Origin: Mycolicibacterium arabiense
Lineage (GTDB): Bacteria > Actinomycetota > Actinomycetes > Mycobacteriales > Mycobacteriaceae
DNA: 64,000 nucleotides
Assembly: GCF_010731815.2 (NCBI RefSeq)
Contig: NZ_AP022593.1
Span: forward strand, 1-64,000
Direction: 5' to 3'
Part shown: piece by piece, positions 37,799-45,405 of the stretch
Numbering within the stretch: position 1 is the stretch's first letter
Layout: each line of letters opens with the position of its first letter
Program-made: the position numbers and the translations under genes
The notes under the pieces: generated by a model
The model's database searches: none
What the model saw: only the letters and a program-made list of their open reading frames with translations
What the model was told of the DNA's origin: nothing

Positions 37799-38355
37799 GC
37801 ACACTGCTGACCGCCACGCCGGGACAAACCGTCGGCCCCTTCTTCGGCTACGCCCTGCCCTTCGACCGATGCCACGAACTGGTGCCGCCCAGTTCACCGA
37901 ACGCCGTCCAGCTCTCCGGCATCGTCACCGACGGTGACGGCCGCCCCGTCCCCGATGCGCTGCTGGAGATCTGGCAGGCCGACGTCGACGGCACGGTGCC
38001 CCGGGCCGCCGGGTCCCTGCACCGGGACGGCTTCACCTTCACCGGATGGGGGCGGGCCAGCACCGGTGACGACGGGCGGTATTCGTTCTCCACCGTGATC
38101 CCCGGCCCCACCAGCCCGGGAACGGCGCCCTTCATCCTCGTCACCGTGTTCGCCCGCGGCCTGCTCAACCGGCTGTTCACCCGCGCGTACGTGCCCGGCG
38201 ATCACCTGGGCGAGGATCCGCTGCTGGCCTCGCTGCCTGCCGAGCGCCGGGAGACCCTGATCGCCACGCGCGACGAGGGCGGACTGCGCTTCGACGTCTC
38301 CCTGCAGGGTCCCCGCGAGACCGTCTTCCTGCGCTACCCCGGGCAGCAACGGTGA
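37795..38355 (+). CDS. pcaG: Protocatechuate 3,4-dioxygenase alpha subunit
   Basis: 186 residues, starting TPGQTVGPFFGYALP as in PcaG. The conserved core is VTDGDGRPVPDALLEIWQAD, FTGWGRASTGDDG and FILVTVFARGLLNRLFTRAY. It lacks the iron ligands, as expected for the alpha chain, and pairs with PcaH. It overlaps both neighbours by 4 bp. Confidence 0.93.
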   Translation: MSTLLTATPGQTVGPFFGYALPFDRCHELVPPSSPNAVQLSGIVTDGDGRPVPDALLEIWQADVDGTVPRAAGSLHRDGFTFTGWGRASTGDDGRYSFSTVIPGPTSPGTAPFILVTVFARGLLNRLFTRAYVPGDHLGEDPLLASLPAERRETLIATRDEGGLRFDVSLQGPRETVFLRYPGQQR

Positions 38356-39551
38356 CCGACCTCTTCTGGCCGGGCGACCACCTCGCCGGCGACCTGATGA
38401 GCGACGAGGCGTTCCTCGCCGCGATGATCGCCGTGGAACGGGCGTGGCTCGGCTGCCTCGTCGACGCAGGCATCGCCCCCGCGGACGCCCGCGCGGACCT
38501 GTCCGTCGCCGACGGCGACGCCGAGGAGATCGCGCGTCGCGCCGACGTCGACGGCAATCCCGTCAGTGCCCTCGTCGCGATCCTGCGGGACCGCTCGGAC
38601 CCGACGGCGGCGCGGTGGCTGCACCGCGGGCTGACGAGTCAGGACGTGCTCGACACCGCACTGATCATCTGCGTGCGCGACGTGCTGATCAGGGTCGGCG
38701 TCGAGTGCGCTGCGCAGATCCGCGCACTCGCCGACCTCGCCGAAAGGCACCGCGGCGCACCGGCGCTCGCGCGCACGCTCACCCAGGCGGCACTGCCCGC
38801 CACGATGGGCGCCAAGATCGCACGCTGGCTCGACGGCGTGCTCGACGCCGCGGAGCCGCTGGCCGACCTGCGGATGTCGTTGCCCGTCCAGGTGGGTGGG
38901 GCGGTGGGCACGCTCGCGGCCACGACCGAACTGGCCGGGTCGGTCGACGGAGCGCTTGCCCTCGGCGACGCACTGGCCGACGAACTGATCTTGGCGCCCA
39001 CGACGCCGTGGCACACCACTCGCTCGCCGGTCACCCGGATCGGGGATGCGCTGGTGACGTGCTGCGACGCCTGGGGGCACATTGCCGCCGACGTGGCAAC
39101 GGGCAGTCGCCCCGAAGTCGGTGAACTGGCGGAGGGGAGTGGCGGCGGGTCATCGACCATGCCGCACAAGCACAATCCGGTGCGCTCGGTGTTGATCCGC
39201 CGCGCTGCACTCACCGCAGGCCCGTTCGGTGCCACGCTGCACATCGCGTCGGCCGCGAGCGTGGACGAACGCTCCGACGGCGCCTGGCACGCGGAATGGG
39301 CCACGCTGCGGGCGCTCGCGCGGCGCACCGTCGTCGCCGCCGCTCACATGTCCGACCTGGTCTCCGGGCTCCGGGTCGACGAGGCCCGCGCCGCCGCCAA
39401 CCTCGCCGCCGCCGATGGTCTGCTCGCCGAACAGCGGACGATGAGCGAATTGACCGGCAGAACAACGCTTCCCGACTACACGGGTGCGGCGGACCGACTC
39501 GTCGAGGCGACACTGGATCGGGCCCGCCGCTTCCTCGAGGAGTCCTCGTGA
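38352..39551 (+). CDS. pcaB: 3-carboxy-cis,cis-muconate cycloisomerase
   Basis: 399 residues of the fumarase/aspartase superfamily from GTG 38352. The signature GSSTMPHKHNPV and the upstream HRGLTSQDVLDTA are clear. It converts carboxymuconate to gamma-carboxymuconolactone. Stop overlaps pcaL (GTGA). Confidence 0.93.
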   Translation: MTDLFWPGDHLAGDLMSDEAFLAAMIAVERAWLGCLVDAGIAPADARADLSVADGDAEEIARRADVDGNPVSALVAILRDRSDPTAARWLHRGLTSQDVLDTALIICVRDVLIRVGVECAAQIRALADLAERHRGAPALARTLTQAALPATMGAKIARWLDGVLDAAEPLADLRMSLPVQVGGAVGTLAATTELAGSVDGALALGDALADELILAPTTPWHTTRSPVTRIGDALVTCCDAWGHIAADVATGSRPEVGELAEGSGGGSSTMPHKHNPVRSVLIRRAALTAGPFGATLHIASAASVDERSDGAWHAEWATLRALARRTVVAAAHMSDLVSGLRVDEARAAANLAAADGLLAEQRTMSELTGRTTLPDYTGAADRLVEATLDRARRFLEESS

Positions 39552-40732
39552 CCGTTCCCGAACTCGCCGTCGTCGACTTCGGCGGACCGGCCGACGCCCC
39601 CCTGATCCTGCTGGGCCCCTCGCTGGGCACCTCGGCCGCCACCCTGTGGGGTGGGGTTGCCGATCGGCTCGTCGAGCACGCCCGCCTCGTCGCATGGGAC
39701 CTTCCCGGCCACGGCCGCAGCGCACGACCCAGCGACCCGTTCGGCATCGCCGATCTCGCAGCCGCGGTGCTCGCGCTGGCCGACCGGCTCGGCGCCGAGA
39801 CCTTTCACTACGCAGGCGATTCGGTGGGCGGCGCGGTCGGCATCCAGTTGGTCCTCGACACGCCGCGCCGGATCAGCTCCGCCACGCTGATGTGCACCGG
39901 CGCGGTGATCGGCACACCCGACGGGTGGCGCCAGCGCGCAGCCACCGTACGCGCTCAGGGCATCTGGCCGATGGTGGACGCCGCACCCGGGCGTTGGTTC
40001 GCACCAGGCTTCACCGAGAGGCACCCCGGCGTCGCCGCCATGTTGCTCGACGGCCTGAGCCACACCGATCCGGAGGCCTACGCGAAGACGTGTGACGCGC
40101 TGGCCGACTTCGACGTCGTGCGGCGGCTGCCCGAGATCACCGTCCCCGTCCTCGCGATCGCGGGCCGCGACGACGTGCCCACGCCGCCGGAGTCGTTGCA
40201 GCGCATCGCCTCCGGAGTCTCCGACGGCGAACTCGTCGTGCTCGACGGCGTCGGTCACCTCGCGCCGGCGGAGGCGCCCGACCGGGTTGCGGCGCTGATC
40301 GCCGAGAACGCCGGGCTGCCGGCGTCTCCCATTCCCGACACCGTCGACGACGTCTACCGGGCAGGCATGGCCGTACGCCGCGAGGTGCTCGGCGACGCCC
40401 ACGTCGATCGGGCGGTGGCCGCCACCACCGACCTGACCGCGGACTTCCAGCGCATGATCACCGAGTACGCCTGGGGTGGCATCTGGACCAGACCCGGACT
40501 GGATTGCCGCAGCCGCTCGATGATCACGCTGACGGCGCTCATCGCGCGCGGCCACCACGAAGAGTTCGCGATGCACCTGCGCGCTGCCCGCCGAAACGGC
40601 CTGACCAACGACGAGATCAAGGAGCTGATCATGCAGACCGCGATCTACTGTGGCGTCCCGGACGCCAACTCCGCGTTCCGGATCGCCGCCGACGTGCTGT
40701 CCGACTACGACGCCCAGGGCGGTGCCCGATGA
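39548..40732 (+). CDS. pcaL: Fused beta-ketoadipate enol-lactone hydrolase/4-carboxymuconolactone decarboxylase
   Basis: 394 residues. The N-terminal 255 are an alpha/beta hydrolase with nucleophile in YAGDSVGGAVG, and Asp and His in the usual late positions (GRDDVPTP, GVGHLAP). The C-terminal 125 are a carboxymuconolactone decarboxylase (RSRSMITLTALIARGHHEEF). This PcaD-PcaC fusion is usual in actinobacteria and yields beta-ketoadipate. Overlaps pcaB and pcaI by 4 bp. Confidence 0.93.
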   Translation: MTVPELAVVDFGGPADAPLILLGPSLGTSAATLWGGVADRLVEHARLVAWDLPGHGRSARPSDPFGIADLAAAVLALADRLGAETFHYAGDSVGGAVGIQLVLDTPRRISSATLMCTGAVIGTPDGWRQRAATVRAQGIWPMVDAAPGRWFAPGFTERHPGVAAMLLDGLSHTDPEAYAKTCDALADFDVVRRLPEITVPVLAIAGRDDVPTPPESLQRIASGVSDGELVVLDGVGHLAPAEAPDRVAALIAENAGLPASPIPDTVDDVYRAGMAVRREVLGDAHVDRAVAATTDLTADFQRMITEYAWGGIWTRPGLDCRSRSMITLTALIARGHHEEFAMHLRAARRNGLTNDEIKELIMQTAIYCGVPDANSAFRIAADVLSDYDAQGGAR

Positions 40733-41418
40733 CGTCGATCACCGGCGACCCGGCGGAGGCGGTGGCCGGCATCGCCGACGGGTCGACCGTCCTGGTCGGC
40801 GGTTTTGGCATGGCCGGCATGCCCACCGCGCTGATCGACGCGCTGATCGCCCACGGCGCCACCGACCTGACCATCGTCAGCAACAACGCGGGCAACGGCG
40901 ACACCGGTCTGGCCGCGCTGCTGGCCGCCGGGCGGGTGCGCCGAGTCATCTGTTCCTTTCCGAGGCAGGCCGATTCGTACGTCTTCGACGAGTTGTACCG
41001 CGCGGGCAGGATCGACCTGGAGGTGGTGCCGCAGGGCAACCTCGCCGAACGGATGCGGGCCGCGGGTGCGGGGATCGGTGCGTTCTTCTGCCCGACCGGC
41101 TACGGCACCGACCTCGCCGAGGGCAAGGAGACGCGCACGATAGACGGACGCGACTACGTCCTCGAGTATCCGATCCGGGGGGACGTCGCCCTGATCGGCG
41201 CCCATCGCAGTGACCGGATGGGCAATCTCGTCTACCGCAAGACCGCACGGAACTTCGGACCCGTGATGGCGACGGCGGCCGACCTCACCATCGTCGAGGT
41301 GTCCGCCGTCGTCGAGACCGGCAGCCTCGACCCGGAAGTCGTCGTGACGCCGTCCATCTACGTCGACCGGGTCCTCGACCTCAGCGCAGCGACCAGCCAG
41401 GTATCGGAGGCCTTGTGA
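40729..41418 (+). CDS. pcaI: 3-oxoadipate CoA-transferase subunit A
   Basis: 229 residues. GGFGMAGMPTALIDAL near the start is the CoA-transferase signature; SNNAGNGDTGLAALL and GAFFCPTGYGTDLAEGKE follow. With PcaJ it transfers CoA from succinyl-CoA to beta-ketoadipate. Overlaps neighbours by 4 bp. Confidence 0.92.
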   Translation: MTSITGDPAEAVAGIADGSTVLVGGFGMAGMPTALIDALIAHGATDLTIVSNNAGNGDTGLAALLAAGRVRRVICSFPRQADSYVFDELYRAGRIDLEVVPQGNLAERMRAAGAGIGAFFCPTGYGTDLAEGKETRTIDGRDYVLEYPIRGDVALIGAHRSDRMGNLVYRKTARNFGPVMATAADLTIVEVSAVVETGSLDPEVVVTPSIYVDRVLDLSAATSQVSEAL

Positions 41419-42104
41419 CCAGCACCCTCAGCGTGTCGAAGACTGTCGAGAACCTCGACCGTGGACCACTCGGCCGGGACGAGATGGCCCAGGCCGTCGC
41501 CGCGGACATCCCACCCGGGTCGTTCGTCAACCTCGGGATCGGCCAACCCACCAAGGTGTCCGACTACCTGGCCCCCGACAGCGGAATCGTCCTGCACACC
41601 GAGAACGGCATGCTGGGCATGGGGCCCGAGGCCGTCGGCGACGAGATCGACCCCGATCTGATCAACGCGGGCAAGATCCCGGTCACCGAACTGCCCGGTG
41701 CGGCCTACTTCCACCACGCCGACTCGTTCGCGATGATGCGCGGCGGACATCTCGACGTGTGCGTCCTCGGCGCCTTCCAGGTGTCCGAGCACGGCGACCT
41801 CGCCAACTGGCACACCGGGGCACCGGGGGCGATCCCCGCCGTCGGCGGCGCCATGGATTTGGCGATCGGGGCGAAGGACGTCTTCGTGATGATGACGCTG
41901 TTCACCAAGGACGGAACGCCGAAGTTGGTGTCGCGCTGCACCTATCCGCTGACGGGCCTGGCGTGCGTCAGCAGGGTGTACACCGAACTCGGGACATTCG
42001 CCGTCGGCGCCGACGGCATCCGGGTCATCGCGACCTACGGAATCTCCGTCGACGAACTCCGGGAACGTCTGGAGCCGACGCTCCGACGGGTGGAGGAGCG
42101 ATGA
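41415..42104 (+). CDS. pcaJ: 3-oxoadipate CoA-transferase subunit B
   Basis: 229 residues from GTG 41415. NLGIGQPTKVSDYL, and TENGMLGMG with the catalytic Glu, are characteristic of subunit B. It pairs with PcaI. No pcaF thiolase follows, so the last step must be encoded elsewhere. Confidence 0.92.
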   Translation: MTSTLSVSKTVENLDRGPLGRDEMAQAVAADIPPGSFVNLGIGQPTKVSDYLAPDSGIVLHTENGMLGMGPEAVGDEIDPDLINAGKIPVTELPGAAYFHHADSFAMMRGGHLDVCVLGAFQVSEHGDLANWHTGAPGAIPAVGGAMDLAIGAKDVFVMMTLFTKDGTPKLVSRCTYPLTGLACVSRVYTELGTFAVGADGIRVIATYGISVDELRERLEPTLRRVEER

Positions 42105-43939
42105 CCCTCACGACGAATCGCCACGTCAAGACCATCGCGACGGTCTGCCTGTCCGGGACGCTCGACGACAAGCTGGTCGCCGCCGCCCACGCAGGGTTCG
42201 ACGGCATCGAGCTGTTCGAGCCGGACCTCGTCGCGTCGACGTCGAGTCCCAAGCAGATCCGCGAGCGATGCGCAGAACTCGGACTGCAGATCGTGCTGTA
42301 TCAACCGTTCCGGGATCTCGACAGCACCGACCCCGAGCAGTTCGAGCGGAACCTCAACCGGCTCGACCGCAAGTTCGACGTCATGACCGAACTCGGCGTC
42401 GACCTGATCCTGGTCTGCTCGAACGCATCGGCCGACGCGGTCGCCGACATGGACGAGCTGGCAACTCAATTGCGCGCGGCGGGGGAACTCGCCGACCGCC
42501 GTGGGATGCGAATCGCCTACGAGGCCCTGGCCTGGGGCCGCACGGTCGATCTGTGGCAGCAGTCCTGGGACGCGGTCCGGCGAGCCGACCATCCAGCGGT
42601 CGGGCTGTGCCTGGACAGCTTCCACATCTTGTCGCGCTCGTCGACGATCGACGAATTGGGCGAGGTGCCCAGCGACAAGATCTTCTTCCTCCAGCTGGCC
42701 GACGCACCACACAAGGACATGGACGTGCTGCAGTGGAGCAGGCACTATCGCCTGTTCCCGGGGGAGGGCGCGTTCGATCTCGTCGACTTCACCGCGGCGG
42801 TACTCGGCGCCGGGTACCGGGGCCCACTGTCACTGGAAGTGTTCAACGACGTCTTCCGGCAGTCCTCGCCGGTCCGCACTGCCATCGACGCGGTCCGGTC
42901 GCTCGGTGCGCTGGAAGCCGGACTCGACGACGCGCTGCCGCGGCAGCGGTTCGACGCCGCGTTCGTCGAACTGAGCGTCACCCCCACCAACCTCACCACG
43001 GCAGAACATGCGTTGTCGGCGTTGGGATTCAGACAGTCGGCGACGCACCGGTCCAAGCGCGTCACGGCGTGGACGCAGTCGAGTGCGACGATCCTGCTGA
43101 CCGTCACGACCGATGCCGCCGAGGACGACTCCTCGGCACTGGCCGCCATCGCGTTCGACGCGGAGGACCCCACGGGGTTCGCGGCGTCGGCCGAGGGCCT
43201 CAACGTCTCCGCCCTGCCGCGCGTGGTGCGGCCGGGCGAGGCCGACCTGCCCGCCGTCGCGGCACCGGACGGTGTGTCGATCTTCTTCGTCTCGACCGAG
43301 GAGGGCCCGCTGGACTGGCGCCGCGACTTCGAACCCGTGCCGCCGACCGACGCCGCCTCCGGTGTGGGCATCACCGCGATCGATCACGTCTCGGTCACCG
43401 CGCCGTTCGACCGGTACGACGAGAGCGTTCTGTTCTACCGCTCCGTGTTGGGGATGCGCACCGAGGAGGTGGCCGAATATCCCGGGCCGTACGGGTTGGT
43501 GCGCAGCCATCTGCTCCGCGCGCCGGAACCTTCGGGATTCGGTGTGGCGCTTGACGGTCCGCTGCTGCGGCGCGGCAAGTGGACCCCGGGCGTGCAGACC
43601 CCGCAGCACATCGCGTTGCTCACCGACGACGTCCTCGCCACCCTGGACGCGCTGCCCGGGGACGCCCCGATCCTGCGCATTCCAGAGAACTACTACGTCG
43701 ACCTTCGGGCTCGTCTCGATCTCGACGACGAGTTCGTGGAGCGGCTGCGTCGGTCGAACGTGCTGTACGACAGGAGCCCCGATGGGGAGTACCTGCACGC
43801 CTACACCACGGTGATCGGCTCGCAGGTGTACTTCGAGATCATCGAGCGGCGAGGCAACTACCGGGGGCGTCCCCTCGCGGACGCCCCGATCCGCATGGCC
43901 GCTCACGTCGCCGCGCGACGAGGCAGGACCGAGAAGTAG
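42101..43939 (+). CDS. qsuB: 3-dehydroshikimate dehydratase, QsuB-type fusion
   Basis: 612 residues. The N-terminal 285 are a TIM-barrel sugar-isomerase-like dehydratase (GFDGIELFEPD, YEALAWGRTVD, LCLDSFHIL, LQLADAPHKDMD). The C-terminal 320 are two VOC/4-hydroxyphenylpyruvate dioxygenase-like repeats (AIDHVSVTAPFD, QHIALLTDDV, QVYFEIIERRG). It converts 3-dehydroshikimate to protocatechuate, joining the dehydrogenase to the pca genes. Last gene of the operon. Confidence 0.9.
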   Translation: MTLTTNRHVKTIATVCLSGTLDDKLVAAAHAGFDGIELFEPDLVASTSSPKQIRERCAELGLQIVLYQPFRDLDSTDPEQFERNLNRLDRKFDVMTELGVDLILVCSNASADAVADMDELATQLRAAGELADRRGMRIAYEALAWGRTVDLWQQSWDAVRRADHPAVGLCLDSFHILSRSSTIDELGEVPSDKIFFLQLADAPHKDMDVLQWSRHYRLFPGEGAFDLVDFTAAVLGAGYRGPLSLEVFNDVFRQSSPVRTAIDAVRSLGALEAGLDDALPRQRFDAAFVELSVTPTNLTTAEHALSALGFRQSATHRSKRVTAWTQSSATILLTVTTDAAEDDSSALAAIAFDAEDPTGFAASAEGLNVSALPRVVRPGEADLPAVAAPDGVSIFFVSTEEGPLDWRRDFEPVPPTDAASGVGITAIDHVSVTAPFDRYDESVLFYRSVLGMRTEEVAEYPGPYGLVRSHLLRAPEPSGFGVALDGPLLRRGKWTPGVQTPQHIALLTDDVLATLDALPGDAPILRIPENYYVDLRARLDLDDEFVERLRRSNVLYDRSPDGEYLHAYTTVIGSQVYFEIIERRGNYRGRPLADAPIRMAAHVAARRGRTEK

Positions 43940-43960
43940 GCGGCGCGGGCATAAACGCCT

Positions 43961-43999
43961 AAAAAGACAGACTGAAAGCCGCAGCCTCTGTGGTCTGTC
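43961..43999 (-). terminator. Intrinsic terminator of the RT/membrane-protein operon
   Basis: On the minus strand GACAGAC (43999-43993) pairs perfectly with GTCTGTC (43972-43966) and is followed directly by TTTTT (43965-43961). It lies 72 bp after the RT stop. The loop of 20 bases is long but contains a small inner CAG/CTG stem. Confidence 0.65.
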
Positions 44000-44070
44000 G
44001 AAGAAACCGCCTCGCAGCGGGATCCGCGCCTGCGCCGACAGTAGTCCGGCCGGCGGGCCCACGGCAAGGC

Positions 44071-45405
44071 TCACTGAGCGTTGCGCACGCCCGTCAGCGA
44101 CACCAACCCCATGTCGCGGTACAGCGCCGCGGGCGGCACCTCTCGGAATCCCCGTACGCCCGCCCGTCCGGTCGCCGCCTGTGCGATCTTGCGGGCGATG
44201 CGGTAGTCGAGATCCTTCAGGACGCCCCGGTCGGTCGTCGCGTCGAGCAGCGCCGGCAGACCGGCGACCGAGAAGGGGCTGGCCGGGTCCAGCATGACGT
44301 TGGTGGCCGAGACGAGGTGGCGGGCCCGCTCCTCGACGGGAAGCGACGCCAACGCGGGCGCGGCACCGTCGATGCGGGTGACGATGCGTCTGATGAAGCG
44401 GCGCAACCGATGCGGCCCGAGCGCCACGGTGCCTGCATGCGTGACCGACAGGCCGAGACAGTCGATGCGACCGCGCCCGACGTAGGCCGGGTCGATCGTG
44501 CAGGGCCTGCCGTGGCCACTCAGCGCGGTGCGCAGCTCCTTGGACAGCTTGCGACGCACGCCCAGTCCGTCGGTAAGCCCGTCGATCCTCCGATCGGCCT
44601 CGTGGATCGCGTCGAGGTCCTTGTGGGCCAAGATGAAGTCGTCGTTGTAGCGGACGTAGAACATGCCGTCGATGTCCGAGATGGCCCTGTCCATGGGGAC
44701 CACCGCGAGATTGCCCAGCAGTGGCACCAGCGGCGTCCCCATCGCGATGCCGTTCACCCGGGTGAACTCGGCTCCGTCGGCGTCCCGAACCACCGGGCGG
44801 ATCAGCGTGGTGATGAGATCCCAGCTGCGAGAATCGATGTCACCGCTGACGCTGCCGAGTGAGGCGACCTCGCGCACGGTGCGCCACAGCGCCGCGCCGG
44901 GGCCGACGGGGAGGTTGTCCCCGTACTTCTCGAAGTCCGACTGCAGCACGTAAACCGGACCCGACGCCCGACCGCCCCGTTCTCGATGCGTTCGCACGAA
45001 CCGGGCGAACGCGCGCATGGCGCCGAGGTTGGTCAGGCCAGGGAGATAGGAGTACACGCCCGGCAGGCCGTAGCAGCGGGCGTTGTGGGTCAGGATCTTG
45101 AACAGCGACGAGCCGATGACGTGGTCGACGAATGCAGGCTGGTGGGCGGCGCGTCGCTTGCCGTTGGTCTCCAGGAACCAGAGATCGACGGGCTGCGGCC
45201 GGTAAGTGCCGTCTGCGATGCTGCGTGCGATCGCGCGCGAGAGTGCCCGCCGGTCCGCCGCTGCGTCGAGATAGGTGACGCCGTCGGAGACCTCGTTGAA
45301 GCCCAGTCCGCGCTCGCTGCGCTTCGAGTAGATCCGGAGGATGGTGTCCTCGTAAGTCTTTGGGTCGACCAGTCGTCGTCCGATGTCGATCGGTTCACTT
45401 GGCAT
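44071..45405 (-). CDS. Stand-alone reverse transcriptase of an unassigned group
   Basis: 444 residues. RT motifs are in order: RT1-2 region YRPQPVDLWFLETNGKRRA and QPAFVDHVIGSSLFKIL, RT3 QSDFEKYGDNL with Asp157, RT4 GIAMGTPLVPLLGNLAV, RT5 YVRYNDDFILA with Asp255-Asp256, and RT7 CLGLSV. The active-site box is YNDD rather than YADD. A roughly 110-residue helical C-terminal thumb follows (DLDYRIARKIAQAATG, GFREVPPAALYRDMGL). There is no maturase, endonuclease or integrase domain, so it is neither a group II intron nor a retrotransposon. No retron msr-msd was recognised. It overlaps the membrane-protein gene by 11 bp. Confidence 0.85.
   Translation of the reverse strand: MPSEPIDIGRRLVDPKTYEDTILRIYSKRSERGLGFNEVSDGVTYLDAAADRRALSRAIARSIADGTYRPQPVDLWFLETNGKRRAAHQPAFVDHVIGSSLFKILTHNARCYGLPGVYSYLPGLTNLGAMRAFARFVRTHRERGGRASGPVYVLQSDFEKYGDNLPVGPGAALWRTVREVASLGSVSGDIDSRSWDLITTLIRPVVRDADGAEFTRVNGIAMGTPLVPLLGNLAVVPMDRAISDIDGMFYVRYNDDFILAHKDLDAIHEADRRIDGLTDGLGVRRKLSKELRTALSGHGRPCTIDPAYVGRGRIDCLGLSVTHAGTVALGPHRLRRFIRRIVTRIDGAAPALASLPVEERARHLVSATNVMLDPASPFSVAGLPALLDATTDRGVLKDLDYRIARKIAQAATGRAGVRGFREVPPAALYRDMGLVSLTGVRNAQ

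Noticed and set aside
35966..37897. 643-codon minus-strand frame opposite the MFS and pcaH genes
   Set aside because: It is the antisense shadow of well-supported genes in GC-rich DNA, with no domain.
43960..44070. Retron msr-msd next to the RT
   Set aside because: The hairpin here is followed by T5 on the RT strand and lies downstream of the gene, so a terminator explains it better. No inverted a1/a2 pair was recognised.
42830..44074. Long minus-strand frame opposite qsuB
   Set aside because: Antisense of QsuB codons; no recognisable fold.
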